From Candidatus Aerophobota bacterium (GTDB taxonomy: Bacteria; Aerophobota; Aerophobia; Aerophobales; B3-G15), in NCBI GenBank assembly GCA_014859225.1, contig JACUUP010000006.1, forward strand, positions 1 to 30,919: 30,919 bases of DNA, written 5' to 3'. The position numbers and the translations under genes were made by a program. Positions 7,962 through 16,695 of this stretch are shown one piece after another. Positions within the stretch are counted from its first letter, which is position 1; every line of letters starts with the position of its first letter. Under the pieces are notes generated by a model that was given only the letters and a program-made list of their open reading frames with translations, searched no databases and was not told where the DNA came from.

Positions 7962-8408
7962 ATGGAGTGGTTTAAAGGTGGTAAGGTAGAGGATATCATT
8001 TTTTTGAGGTTGGACTATGGGGATGATATTCATAAATCTGTGGAGGAGGTAGCAAAAAAAGAGGATATTCAAACCGGGGTGATTATCTGCGCATTTGGCA
8101 CCGTGGACAAGGCGAGAATGCACAGCATAACCCATACAGATTTTCCACCCCGGGATGACCAGTTTTTAGATTTTTATGGACCTATTGAAATTGCTGGAAT
8201 ACACGGCGTGATTGCTGATTACAAACCCCATATGCACTTTACATTTTATGATTATCTTCATCGGGAAGCAAAGGCAGGACACTTAGAGCCTGGATGCAGG
8301 AGCCTTTACCTTTGTGAAATTGTTATTCTTAAGGTTAAGGGACTTCCGCTCACCCGTCTTCTTCACCCGGAGAAAAAAGTTACGCAGCTTAAGAAAAAAG
8401 AGGGATAG
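7962..8408 (+). CDS. PPC/DUF296 domain protein
   Basis: The 148 residues match the PPC (DUF296) fold: CAFGTVDKARM, an EIAGIHGVI strand pair, then PHMHFTFYD, AKAGHL and EPGC. In plants this domain accompanies AT-hooks. Bacterial single-domain forms are trimeric and of unclear function, with the conserved His residues (PHMH and GHL) thought to bind a metal. No DNA-binding extension is seen here. Ribosome binding site CAAGGAGG (7950-7957) precedes ATG 7962. Its last 46 nt overlap the 3' end of the convergent MFS gene, an unusual tail-to-tail arrangement. Confidence 0.8.
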   Translation: MEWFKGGKVEDIIFLRLDYGDDIHKSVEEVAKKEDIQTGVIICAFGTVDKARMHSITHTDFPPRDDQFLDFYGPIEIAGIHGVIADYKPHMHFTFYDYLHREAKAGHLEPGCRSLYLCEIVILKVKGLPLTRLLHPEKKVTQLKKKEG

Positions 8409-9610
8409 CGCTTTAAGCTAAAAAGTAGTGCAAGGGAGATAAAAACAGGTATGGTAATAATCTTCAAAGCACTGGAAAGTCCAAACTGGTCGGCAATAAA
8501 GCCGGTAATCCCTGGAGCTATCGCACCAACCACAGCTATAAGGAAAAAGATAAGACCATAAACCCCACCCCTTGCATGCTGGGGTGTATTTTCCGCCAGG
8601 TAAGCCTGCTGGGGAGCCCATACTCCAGAATATGAAATACCATAGATGGCAAGAAAAATTATTAGCCAGCTGGAGCTTTCAAGTAAGGTGATGATAATTA
8701 TTAATGGGCCTCCGAATGCGACAAAGATTTTAAGTGCAGTCAAGGGGGAGAGTTTATCCGAAGCTTTGCCGCTTGCTATTGCGCCAAAAAATCCTCCTGC
8801 TATAACTATTGAAAAAGCATAACCAGCAAAAGTTAAACTGAAAGACTTTGCTTCCACAAGGTAAGTGGGAATGAAATTAATAACTCCCTGAATTGTTATA
8901 ATAAAAAGGGTATTTGCTATCAAGAAGGTTACAAAGGCAAGTGGAGTTATTTTTTTTTCTCGGGAAAAAGAAACGTGAGAGTTGTTTTTCTTCTCGTTTA
9001 TATAAGTTATAGAGCTTTGGTTTGCAAGTAGCGGTTTTAAAGATTTGAAAAAAACTGGTGCGAAAACAAATCCGGGAATAGAAAGCACTAAAAGTATTCC
9101 CCTCCAGCCGGGAAAAATCTTCGTTAAAAAAGATATTACAAGCACAGCGCTGAATGCTCCCATAACTCCCCAGAGCTGGAATAGTCCCAGAATAGTTCCT
9201 CTTTTACGCGTGAAACTGTTGGATAAAACGGCAACCATAGATGGATGAAAAACACTGATGCCTACCCCAAAAAGTATTAGAATTAAAAAAAATTGCCAAT
9301 AATTAGAGCTGAGAGCACACAAAACAAGGGCAAGTGAAGCAATAAAAAATCCCCAGCTCAACATAAATCTTCTTCCCGTACGGTCTCCCAGGTAGCCGCT
9401 AACAAGAGAACCGAAGGCTCCTATCAGGGTATAAGAGGTGAGAAGAAGGCCGGATTGGGTGTAGGTCAGGTTGAACTCAGCCTTAATAGATGGGAGCATA
9501 AGGGGGATTATAAACCAGTAGACGTCGTTAAAAAAATGTCCCAGGAAAGATACTCTAAGGAGTTTGCGAGAATTTTTTTGTTGACAAACAATCTTTTTAT
9601 CAGGTTCCAT
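8363..9610 (-). CDS. MFS transporter, 12 TM, Fsr-like
   Basis: A 415-residue major facilitator protein of the inner membrane with about 12 hydrophobic segments. The loop 2-3 signature GYLGDRTGRRFML is clear. The start LGHFFNDVYWFIIPLMLPSI resembles the fosmidomycin-resistance (Fsr) branch. The central cytoplasmic loop is marked by KKNNSHVSFSREKKI. It lies 8 nt downstream of the AlaC-type aminotransferase on the same strand, so the two are probably co-transcribed. Export of an amino acid or of a related small metabolite is a reasonable inference; the substrate is unknown. Its 3' end overlaps the DUF296 gene on the other strand. Confidence 0.85.
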   Translation of the reverse strand: MEPDKKIVCQQKNSRKLLRVSFLGHFFNDVYWFIIPLMLPSIKAEFNLTYTQSGLLLTSYTLIGAFGSLVSGYLGDRTGRRFMLSWGFFIASLALVLCALSSNYWQFFLILILFGVGISVFHPSMVAVLSNSFTRKRGTILGLFQLWGVMGAFSAVLVISFLTKIFPGWRGILLVLSIPGFVFAPVFFKSLKPLLANQSSITYINEKKNNSHVSFSREKKITPLAFVTFLIANTLFIITIQGVINFIPTYLVEAKSFSLTFAGYAFSIVIAGGFFGAIASGKASDKLSPLTALKIFVAFGGPLIIIITLLESSSWLIIFLAIYGISYSGVWAPQQAYLAENTPQHARGGVYGLIFFLIAVVGAIAPGITGFIADQFGLSSALKIITIPVFISLALLFSLKRYPSFFLSCVTFFSG

Positions 9611-9618
9611 CTTAATTT

Positions 9619-10830
9619 TTACCTACTCTGAGAGGACCTTGTATAAGGATGTTCATTTTTCTCGGAAAGCAATTTTTTAATTCCCCTTACAGCTTGTCTT
9701 ATTCTCTGTTTGTTTTCCACCAGGGCAAATCTTACATATTCATCGCCATAGGCTCCAAAACCAATTCCTGGAGATACCGCTACTTTAGCTTCAGTCAGCA
9801 TGGCTTTGGAAAACTCCACCGAACCAGCACTTTGAAATTCCTCAGGTATCTTTGCCCACACGAACATAGTACCCTTTGGTTTTTCCACCTCCCAGCCAAT
9901 TTTATTTAATCCTTCCACCAGCACATCCCTTCTTGTTTTGTAAGTTGCAACTATCTTACCAACGCATTCCTGGGAAGCGTTTAAAGCAATAATTGATGCT
10001 ATTTGAATGGGTTGAAATATCCCATAATCTAAGTAGCTTTTTATTCTTCTTAAAGCAAAAACCATATTTTTGTTTCCTACCACAAAACCCACTCTCCACC
10101 CTGGCATGCTGTAGGATTTGGAGAGGGAGAAAATTTCCACCCCCACCTCTTTTGCCCCGGGGACCTGGAGAAAACTTGGAGCTTTATATCCATCAAATAC
10201 AAGGTCAGCATAGGCAAAATCATGAATAACCATCACTTCATGTTCTCGGGCAAAGTTGACCACTTTCTTAAAAAAATCTAAATCCACACAGCAGGTTGTG
10301 GGATTGTGGGGAAAAGATATAATGAGCATTTTGGGATGGGGCCAGGTTTGCTGGGTCGCTTTTACAAGCTCCTGGAAAAAATTCCCTTCATCATAAAGAG
10401 GAATGCTTCTTAAATCTCCACCGGCAATGATAACAGAGTAGGAATGAATGGGATAGGTTGGATTTGGCACAAAGACTACATCACCCGGTCCTACTGTGGC
10501 AAGAACAAGGTGTGATAATCCTTCCTTAGCGCCTATTGTTACTATTGCTTCCTCCTCAGGGTCTATTTTTACATTGTATCTTCTTTCATACCATTCAGAT
10601 ATAGCCATTCTAAGTTTTGTAATTCCGCGTGAGGCAGAGTAACGATAGTTTTGAGATTTGCGGGAGGCCTCTATTAGTTTATCCACGATATGTTTAGGCG
10701 TAAGAATATCAGGATTTCCCATCCCCAGGTCAATTATATCTTCTCCCTCCCTTCTTGCCTGAAGCTTCATTTCGTTAATGGTGGCAAATACATAAGAAGG
10801 AAGTCTTGTTATCCGGGGGAAATCTTTCAT
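9619..10830 (-). CDS. alaC: Class I/II aminotransferase, AlaC-type (glutamate-pyruvate)
   Basis: A PLP enzyme of fold type I, 403 residues. As I recall it, the sequence tracks E. coli AlaC along most of its length: [77 protein letters not shown]. Catalytic features: K238 in SLSKSYSM (Schiff base), N176-P177, D204 and Y207 (pyridine/phenol contacts), and R246. AlaC transfers amino groups between glutamate and pyruvate to make alanine. LL-diaminopimelate or aspartate aminotransferase activity is an alternative for close relatives. GGGAG lies just upstream of ATG 10830. It is followed by an MFS gene, suggesting alanine or another amino-acid product is moved across the membrane. Confidence 0.85.
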   Translation of the reverse strand: MKDFPRITRLPSYVFATINEMKLQARREGEDIIDLGMGNPDILTPKHIVDKLIEASRKSQNYRYSASRGITKLRMAISEWYERRYNVKIDPEEEAIVTIGAKEGLSHLVLATVGPGDVVFVPNPTYPIHSYSVIIAGGDLRSIPLYDEGNFFQELVKATQQTWPHPKMLIISFPHNPTTCCVDLDFFKKVVNFAREHEVMVIHDFAYADLVFDGYKAPSFLQVPGAKEVGVEIFSLSKSYSMPGWRVGFVVGNKNMVFALRRIKSYLDYGIFQPIQIASIIALNASQECVGKIVATYKTRRDVLVEGLNKIGWEVEKPKGTMFVWAKIPEEFQSAGSVEFSKAMLTEAKVAVSPGIGFGAYGDEYVRFALVENKQRIRQAVRGIKKLLSEKNEHPYTRSSQSR

Positions 10831-10855
10831 CTTTCATCTCCCAAATTTTTTTTAT

Positions 10856-10883
10856 AAGCTACTTATAAATAAGTTCTTGTCAA
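10856..10883 (-). promoter_or_regulatory. Candidate promoter for alaC-MFS
   Basis: On the minus strand TTGACA (10883-10878) is followed after 16 nt by TAGCTT (10861-10856). The -35 box is perfect; the -10 box is weak. The position, about 30 nt before the alaC start, is right for this gene pair. Confidence 0.45.
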
Positions 10884-10950
10884 CTGTTTTGCTTCATCTT
10901 GAAGTTTTAAGAAAGGGCTTTTAAAGTAAAGGGGACTCAGGTTACAGACT

Positions 10951-11796
10951 CTACCTTATTCCTGCTCCTTCAAGGAAATTTTCAAGGCAAAAAGGTAGGT
11001 CCTCATGATAGCCCCCCTCCAGGATGGCAAAAACTGGTTTTTCTAAACCTTTTATTCTCTCACCTATTTTGAAATAACTTTCTGTTTCTAAACTTAAACT
11101 TAGCAGGGTTTCTCTTTTATGAGCGTCAAATCCCGCAGATACAGCAATAAGTGAAGGTGAAAACTGTTTAACTTTATCCAGTCCTTTAAGGAAAAAACTC
11201 ATAAATTCTTTCTCTCCCGCCCCAGGTGGAAGGGGAAAATTTAATGAATTTCCCCTGGATTCCATACCTGTCCCGGGATAAGCTGGATACTGATGCAGGG
11301 AGAGGTATAAAACTTTCTTTTCCTGGAAGAAAATGTCCTCAGTTCCGTTACCATGATGTCCGTCAAAATCAATTATAGCTACCCTGTCAACTTTCTTTAA
11401 AGCTTTGGCTATAGCAACTGCTATATTGTTAAAATAACAAAATCCCCCCAGATAATCTCTACCGGCATGATGTCCCGGGGGTCTGAGGAGGGAAAAACTA
11501 CTTTCTCCTGCTAAAGCTTTAGTTAGTGCTTGAAGGGCACCTCCCATGGAGAGTGCTGCATACTCGTAGATATTTTCCTGGTTGGGAGTGTCAGGGTCAA
11601 AAAAATTGTTGCTTTGAACTCTTTTAAGATGCTCCGGAGTATGGATGAGGAGTATGTCATCTTCCTCGCAGGGTTTTGCTTCATTAAACTGATAGCCTTT
11701 TCTGCTAAGATGCTCGTATGTTCTTTTTACTCTTTCTGCTGATTCCGGATGACCGGGAAAACTATATCCAAGACATCTTTCTGAGAAAAAAATCAC
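10951..11796 (-). CDS. Histone deacetylase-family zinc amidohydrolase (AcuC/acetylpolyamine type)
   Basis: Class I/II deacetylase fold, about 281 residues. Counting from GTG 11796: H109-H110 in RPPGHHAG (active-site His pair), D143 and H147 in DFDGHHGNG, D224 in SAGFDAH (zinc ligands), and Y263 in EGGYHEDL. Bacterial members remove acetyl groups from proteins such as acetyl-CoA synthetase, or from acetylpolyamines. A longer frame begins at GTG 11820. I prefer 11796 because it has AGGTGA nearby and gives the usual short N-terminus (IFFSERCLGY), while the upstream GTG has no ribosome binding site. The promoter at 11844-11871 allows either. It is monocistronic; about 120 nt separates it from alaC. 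Confidence 0.85.
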   Translation of the reverse strand: MIFFSERCLGYSFPGHPESAERVKRTYEHLSRKGYQFNEAKPCEEDDILLIHTPEHLKRVQSNNFFDPDTPNQENIYEYAALSMGGALQALTKALAGESSFSLLRPPGHHAGRDYLGGFCYFNNIAVAIAKALKKVDRVAIIDFDGHHGNGTEDIFFQEKKVLYLSLHQYPAYPGTGMESRGNSLNFPLPPGAGEKEFMSFFLKGLDKVKQFSPSLIAVSAGFDAHKRETLLSLSLETESYFKIGERIKGLEKPVFAILEGGYHEDLPFCLENFLEGAGIR

Positions 11797-11843
11797 TTCA
11801 CCTTCCCCTTTTTCTATCACTTATTGTTTAAAATTTTAATGAG

Positions 11844-11871
11844 AGTATAGCTTTGTTGATGGCAATGTCAA
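11844..11871 (-). promoter_or_regulatory. Sigma70-type promoter for the deacetylase gene
   Basis: On the minus strand TTGACA (11871-11866), a 16-nt spacer and TATACT (11849-11844) give a near-consensus promoter. The predicted start near 11837 leaves about 40 nt of leader to GTG 11796. Confidence 0.65.
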
Positions 11872-12200
11872 GAAAGTACGCGTTAGCTTTGCCCCTTTTT
11901 TGTCCCTCATTTCTCCTACCCGATACCACTATCCTGAATCGCGAAACTCTCCCTTTTTATTTACTTGCCCCCTTAAAAATTCTTAAAATAAAGAGCTACT
12001 TTCATTTTTCAGTTTGTTGTCGCGTATGCTTGACAAATTTTCAATTTATGATAATCTGCTCACAAATTTTAGGAAAAAGCTTTTTTCAGGGAGGACGGTC
12101 CGCTCCTAAGGTGAAAAAGATTAAGCAAATAGAAAAAGAACAATTTTCTAAAAGATAATAAAATAAATAGAGACATCATAAATAAGCAGGAGGTAAATTG
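11872..12200 (+). other. Intergenic leader region before the fused E1 gene
   Basis: No convincing gene is seen; the one open frame here has no ribosome binding site or recognisable motif. TTGACA (12030-12035) with TAATCT 16 nt later (12052-12057) may be the promoter for the E1 gene, which would give a leader near 135 nt. A self-complementary AAAAAGCTTTTT lies at 12074-12085. The real ribosome binding site, GGAGGT (12189-12194), closes the region. Confidence 0.4.
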
Positions 12201-14567
12201 ATGGTAAGAGAGATTACTATATTGCCTGATTTTACCCCCGGATATGTTGAAGTGGGGGGAAAGATTCCTAAATTCCAGTACAAAAAATCCCTAAAGCAGG
12301 AGCTGGAGGAGGAAAGCCTCACACGTGAGGAGGCAATTGACCTTTTAAAGTGCATGCTCCTTATAAGAAATCTGGAGATTATGATCTGTGATTTCAAGGA
12401 AAAAAAAGGAGTATATGGTCCCCTGAAGTACCTTTACATTGGGGCAGATCACGTTTCCATCGGGCAGGAAGCGGTGTCTGCCGGAGCAATCTCTACTATC
12501 TCCGTTACCGATTTTATAACCAGTAACCATCGGGGACATGGAGATGCTCTGGCCAAGGGTTATTTTGCTATAAAGGGGATGGATGATGAGGCTCTCGTAA
12601 ATTTTATCACTGAGGATGAGGAAACAGTGGAGGCTCTAAGGCCTGAGACGGGGATAAGTAGCAGGGAGCAGCTGGAAAAGGAAGCTCTCCGGGTGTACCT
12701 TTTCCGGGCAATAGCAGAGCTTTTTGGGAAAGAAGCTGGTTGGTGCAGGGGAAGAGGAGGTTCCATGCACATTGCTGATTTTAAAAGGGGCCATTTGGGA
12801 GCAAATGCCATTGTGGGAGGTTCCATGGGTATGGCTGTTGGTTCTGGAATCGCCTCCCGCTACCTGGGAGATAAAAAAGTTACCCTGTGTTTTGTAGGAG
12901 ATGGTGGTTTCAATAACGGTATATCCCATGAGACTATGAACATGGCCTGTATGGCCCAGTTCACCAATGGACTTATGAATAAGAAAGAGGGTGTTCCGGT
13001 TATATTTTGCGCTGTGAATAACCAGTACGGGTATACCGGCCAGCAAAGAGGAGAAGTAACAGGGATTGATTATCTTGCAGAAAGGTGCTTTGGTTACGGT
13101 AAGGAAGGTATGCATGCAGAAGTTGTAAATGGAATGGATATTCTTGCCACCAGGGATGCAACAAAAAGAGGAGCACAAATTGCCCGAGAAGGTAAAGGAC
13201 CTGTATATCTTGAGTTCTGGTGTTCAAGGTTTAAGGGGCACAACGTAAAGGATAAACTGTTTACCAAAGAGGATGAGAGCTACCGCACCCTGGATGAGCT
13301 TAGTGCCTGGCAGAGAGTTGATCCTATAAATACCTACGCTGAGAAATTAGTGGAGGAAGGAATTGTCACCAGAGAGCAGCTGGAGAAACTGGGGCACGAA
13401 ACAAGAGAGAGGAACGAACAGATGGCCCAAAAAGCTGCAGAAGCTAAAAGCCCTGACCCTAAAACCATGTATTTTGGACTTTTCAGCGAAACCACTTCAG
13501 AGCAGGTTCCTGAGAGGTTTAGAAATGCTCCTACCCTGAAAAAACCCTCTTTCCTGGACAGAGAACCCGAACAGGAGATTACCTTCAGAGAGGCGATAAA
13601 TGAGTGTCTATTCCAGGAGATGGCAAGGGATAAAAGAGTTGTGCAGTGGGGAGAGGATGTTGCTGACTATGGAGGAGCATATAATGCGACAAAGGGTCTT
13701 CTGGAGATATTTGGAAGAGACAGAATCTTCAACACCGCCATCTCTGAGGCAGCAATTATTGGAGGAGGAATTGGTGCAGCCTTGCGAGGTCTTCGGCCAG
13801 TGATGGAGATAATGTACATTGATTTTATCCTACTGGCCATGGACCAGGTGGCAAATCAGGCGGCAAAGTGGAAGTATATGTCAGGTGGGCAACCAAGTAT
13901 CCCTTTAACCATCCGCGTAACAATCGGAGGAGGAAAAGGATATGCAGGTCAACACTCTCAAAGTCTTGAGGCAATTCTTGCCCACTTTCCCGGCCTTAAA
14001 ATTGTAGTACCCTCTGATGCCTATGATGCAAAGGGTATGCTTGCATCAGCAATAAGGGATGATAACCCGGTTATATTTATTGAACACCAGAACCTTTATG
14101 AGGGACATATTGCACGCGGCAAAGTTCCCAAAGAGGAGTACCTTGTCCCCCTGGGAAAGGCTGATGTGAAAAGAAAAGCTGATACCTCCCGGCCTTCTAT
14201 TACCTTAATCTCCTGGTCCTCCATGGTCACTGTTGCTCTGCAGGCTGCAAAAACTCTGCAGGAGGAAGGGATTGAGCTTGAAGTTGTTGATGTACGTACC
14301 CTTTTTCCCCTTGATGTAGATACAATCATCTCTTCAGTTAAAAAGACAAATAGAGTTGTTATCCTCCATCAGGCCGTTGAGTTTATGGGGTTTGGAGCAG
14401 AACTGATAGCTCAGATTCAACAACACGCATTTGATTTCCTTGATGCGCCCATTAAGAGAATCGCAGCTCCCAACACTCCTCCCCCTTCCTCTCCGGTTCT
14501 TGAGAAGGCGTTTTTGCCCAATGAGAGGGATGTTATTATGGTGGTGAAAAACTTGTTGAATCAATAA
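12201..14567 (+). CDS. Fused alpha-beta E1 of a thiamine-diphosphate 2-oxoacid dehydrogenase
   Basis: One 788-residue chain contains both E1 halves. Alpha part (about 40-440): SNHRGHGDALAKG, GRGGSMHI, the ThDP motif FVGDGGFNNG (232-240) and AVNNQYGYTG. Beta part (about 458-788): ITFREAINECL, GEDVADYGGAY, the catalytic-Glu segment TAISEAAI (E516), QHSQSLEAI (with His585) and VVDVRTLFPLD. Such enzymes decarboxylate pyruvate, acetoin or branched 2-oxoacids and acylate a lipoyl E2. No lipoyl E2 or E3 lies in the window. Residues about 121-170 form an extra acidic segment between the GHGDALAKG and ELFGKEAGWCRGRGG motifs, which are nearly adjacent in ordinary E1-alpha. Start: ATG 12201, 7 nt after GGAGGT; TTG 12198 is too close to it. 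Confidence 0.85.
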   Translation: MVREITILPDFTPGYVEVGGKIPKFQYKKSLKQELEEESLTREEAIDLLKCMLLIRNLEIMICDFKEKKGVYGPLKYLYIGADHVSIGQEAVSAGAISTISVTDFITSNHRGHGDALAKGYFAIKGMDDEALVNFITEDEETVEALRPETGISSREQLEKEALRVYLFRAIAELFGKEAGWCRGRGGSMHIADFKRGHLGANAIVGGSMGMAVGSGIASRYLGDKKVTLCFVGDGGFNNGISHETMNMACMAQFTNGLMNKKEGVPVIFCAVNNQYGYTGQQRGEVTGIDYLAERCFGYGKEGMHAEVVNGMDILATRDATKRGAQIAREGKGPVYLEFWCSRFKGHNVKDKLFTKEDESYRTLDELSAWQRVDPINTYAEKLVEEGIVTREQLEKLGHETRERNEQMAQKAAEAKSPDPKTMYFGLFSETTSEQVPERFRNAPTLKKPSFLDREPEQEITFREAINECLFQEMARDKRVVQWGEDVADYGGAYNATKGLLEIFGRDRIFNTAISEAAIIGGGIGAALRGLRPVMEIMYIDFILLAMDQVANQAAKWKYMSGGQPSIPLTIRVTIGGGKGYAGQHSQSLEAILAHFPGLKIVVPSDAYDAKGMLASAIRDDNPVIFIEHQNLYEGHIARGKVPKEEYLVPLGKADVKRKADTSRPSITLISWSSMVTVALQAAKTLQEEGIELEVVDVRTLFPLDVDTIISSVKKTNRVVILHQAVEFMGFGAELIAQIQQHAFDFLDAPIKRIAAPNTPPPSSPVLEKAFLPNERDVIMVVKNLLNQ

Positions 14568-14959
14568 AACCCATGTTTACCATCTGAGACAAGATTATTC
14601 AGGTAATTTAAGGCTGATAACAGATACTTTGTTTTCAGGACAATTTACATAACGTTTATAGAAAGAGATTTTGAGAGCAGCGATGTTGATCTTTTAAGTC
14701 CGCAAAGCCAAGATTAGTGGGAGAGCGTCTCGGGTACATGGTATATCGCAAGACGTAAATAAAAGGGTTTAAATGAAACAGCACGCAATGGAAATATTTT
14801 TACACTTTTTGACTTTCAGGTTGGTAAAATAAGGATAAATAGATTCGTGATGTCAATAAAAAATGTTCCTTTCAACGAAAGTAGTAATGATTCCTCTTGC
14901 AAATTGTTACAATCAATACTAATGCCTATTTTCATATTTTATGCTCTCAAAAGAGTAAC
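14568..14959 (+). other. Intergenic region without recognised gene
   Basis: About 390 nt of A+T-rich sequence between the E1 gene and the SorC regulator. I see no open frame with a ribosome binding site, no tRNA-like cloverleaf and no clear U-tailed terminator. A short GAGAGCGTCTC inverted repeat occurs near 14721-14731. TGGTAAAAT (14822-14830) resembles an extended -10 element but lacks a good -35. Confidence 0.4.
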
Positions 14960-15027
14960 TTGACAATTTTTGGATAATAGATATTTGTTTAAATAGCATA
15001 CAAATATTTACAATCTACAATATTTGT
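14960..15027 (+). promoter_or_regulatory. Promoter and candidate SorC operator repeats
   Basis: TTGACA (14960-14965) and, 16 nt later, TATTTG (14982-14987) make a promoter-like pair. ATATTTGT appears at 14981-14988, its exact complement ACAAATAT at 15000-15007, and ATATTTGT again at 15020-15027, ending against the TTG start. The first pair is a perfect 8-bp inverted repeat covering the -10 box. This is the expected layout for autoregulation by the SorC-type protein encoded just downstream. Confidence 0.55.
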
Positions 15028-15990
15028 TTGGAGTATGATATATATACGAAAGAAGATTTAATAACAAAAATTGCCTGGCTTTATTACAAGGAAAATTTGA
15101 CCCAGGAGGAGATCTCTAAGCAGATTTCTGTATCCCGTCCAAAGATCCAAAGACTTTTACAGGAGGCTCGAGAGTCAGAAATTGTGACTTTTCAGATTAA
15201 AAATATTTATGCCAATCTTCTAAGCATAGAAAAAAAACTTGTTGAAAAGTATTCTTTAAAAGATGCGGTAGTCGTTCCTTGTAGCTTACCAACAGATGAG
15301 GACCAGTTAAGAAGAACATTTGCCAAAGCAGGGGCCTTTTATCTTCAGTGCATAATTGACCAGAATAAAAAATCTCTTGTGGGACTTGGGTGGGGAGACA
15401 CCATATCCTACCTTGCAGAGTACTTTGAGTCTCCAAAGAGACAAACATCCGTGAGGCTGGTTTCCCTGATGGGAAGCTTGTTGACGGATGTTGCCACAAA
15501 TCCGCGTATTCTCGTGGAGCAGATAGCTTACAAATTAAATGTGTCTTCTTACCTTATATGGGCTCCTGCGATTACTCAGGATAAAAAGACTGCACAGGCG
15601 TTTAAGTCTGAGGCATGGGTCAGGTACGTTCTTCAACTTGCCTCAAAAGCGGATATTATCCTGGTTTCAATTGGAGCATTTTCACCCTCTTCCAGTCTTT
15701 TTAGAATGGGGTTTTTAAATGATAACGATTATAAAAGACTTAAAGCAAAAGGTGCGGTGAGTAATATACTGGGTCAGTTCTTTAATATTGAAGGTAATTT
15801 GGTTAATGATGAGGTTCACGAAAGGGTTATAAGCGTCTCTCTGAATATCCTCAAAGAGAAAAGCAAGATTGTAATAGGGGTGGGGGGTGGTCCTTCTAAA
15901 TTTGAGGGCGTAAAAGGTGCCCTAACTGAAAGATACATAAATGTCTTAGTTACCGATGAGGAAACAGCTCAAAAGCTTTTACGGAAGTGA
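15028..15990 (+). CDS. SorC/DeoR-type sugar-binding transcriptional regulator
   Basis: 320 residues. The N-terminal helix-turn-helix lies at about 24-46 (NLTQEEISKQISVSRPKIQR). The rest is the SorC sugar-phosphate-binding domain of NagB/RpiA-like fold: VVVPC, VGLGWGDT (118-124), VRLVSLMGS, DIILVSIGAF, and IVIGVGGGPSKFEGVKGAL (effector loop). Family members bind a phosphorylated sugar and control nearby catabolic operons. The start is TTG 15028; no Shine-Dalgarno sequence is visible, but the helix-turn-helix begins so soon after it that a later start is unlikely. Candidate operators overlap its promoter. The HAD, cupin and ABC genes follow in the same direction, making them the probable targets. 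Confidence 0.85.
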   Translation: MEYDIYTKEDLITKIAWLYYKENLTQEEISKQISVSRPKIQRLLQEARESEIVTFQIKNIYANLLSIEKKLVEKYSLKDAVVVPCSLPTDEDQLRRTFAKAGAFYLQCIIDQNKKSLVGLGWGDTISYLAEYFESPKRQTSVRLVSLMGSLLTDVATNPRILVEQIAYKLNVSSYLIWAPAITQDKKTAQAFKSEAWVRYVLQLASKADIILVSIGAFSPSSSLFRMGFLNDNDYKRLKAKGAVSNILGQFFNIEGNLVNDEVHERVISVSLNILKEKSKIVIGVGGGPSKFEGVKGALTERYINVLVTDEETAQKLLRK

Positions 15991-16026
15991 AAAAAAATAT
16001 TGGTTGGAAGTTAAGCTCTATAGAAT

Positions 16027-16662
16027 GTGTTGAAAAAGAAAATAGAAGCAGTAATTTTTGACCTCAATGGTGTGATAATAAAATCTATTGCCAGGAAACT
16101 GGATGGGATAAACAAGATCTTTAACGTTGATTTATCACAAGAGGGGCTTTATTCTATATTTTATCCGGTTTATATGGAGGCAAGTCTGGGCAGAATAAGT
16201 GTGCAGGAATTCTGGCAAAAAATTGCTAAGAGGCTATCTTCTGGGTATGTTGTTACCGGCCGAGAGGATGATGTTTTCCTTGGTCAGATAGAGTTGAAGG
16301 AGAATGATGTTTCAGATATTCTGTCCAGTTTAAAAAGGAGGTATAAGCTGGGTTTGCTTTCTAATTTTATAAAAGAGTGGGCTTATAATCTCCTTGAAAG
16401 ATTTAAACTGAGTGAGTATTTTGATGGTATTCTGATTTCCTCTGAGATTGGAGAGAGAAAGCCCCATCTTATGCTTTATTTGAAAATTTGTGAGGCATTA
16501 AAGGTAGAGCTTGAAAAAAGTGCTTACATTGCGGATGAGGAAGAAGACCTGGTGGTGCCTGAGAAAATAGGAATGCTTCCTGTGTTTATTCCTGGGGAAG
16601 CTTTTTCTTCTAAGGTTGGAATTACCATTAAAAGTTTAAAAGAGTTGGAAAATATCCTGTAG
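16027..16662 (+). CDS. HAD-superfamily hydrolase with altered motif I
   Basis: 211 residues, HAD fold with an alpha-helical cap (about 20-90), close in style to YihX/beta-phosphoglucomutase-like phosphatases. Motif I is D12-L-N14-G-V, so the nucleophile is kept but the usual second Asp (acid/base) is Asn. Motif II is S112 (LLSN), motif III K145 (GERKPH), motif IV D170-E171 with D174 (IADEEEDL). A sugar-phosphate phosphatase would suit this locus, though the Asn could weaken turnover or change the chemistry. Start: GTG 16027 with only a weak upstream purine stretch. It follows the regulator by 36 nt and precedes the cupin by 33 nt. Confidence 0.8.
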   Translation: MLKKKIEAVIFDLNGVIIKSIARKLDGINKIFNVDLSQEGLYSIFYPVYMEASLGRISVQEFWQKIAKRLSSGYVVTGREDDVFLGQIELKENDVSDILSSLKRRYKLGLLSNFIKEWAYNLLERFKLSEYFDGILISSEIGERKPHLMLYLKICEALKVELEKSAYIADEEEDLVVPEKIGMLPVFIPGEAFSSKVGITIKSLKELENIL

Positions 16663-16695
16663 CTGGCTTATCTTGACCCAAAAGGGATAAAGAGA

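Noticed and set aside
11853-12158. Plus-strand 101-codon open frame in the intergenic region
   Set aside because: Lacks a ribosome binding site, crosses the deacetylase promoter, and its translation shows no domain.
12636-13178. Minus-strand 180-codon open frame
   Set aside because: Antisense to the highly conserved E1 alpha domain; no motif of its own.
14568-14959. Possible small RNA or tRNA in the gap before the regulator
   Set aside because: No cloverleaf, no CCA end, no stable long stem and no U-tailed terminator could be found by eye.
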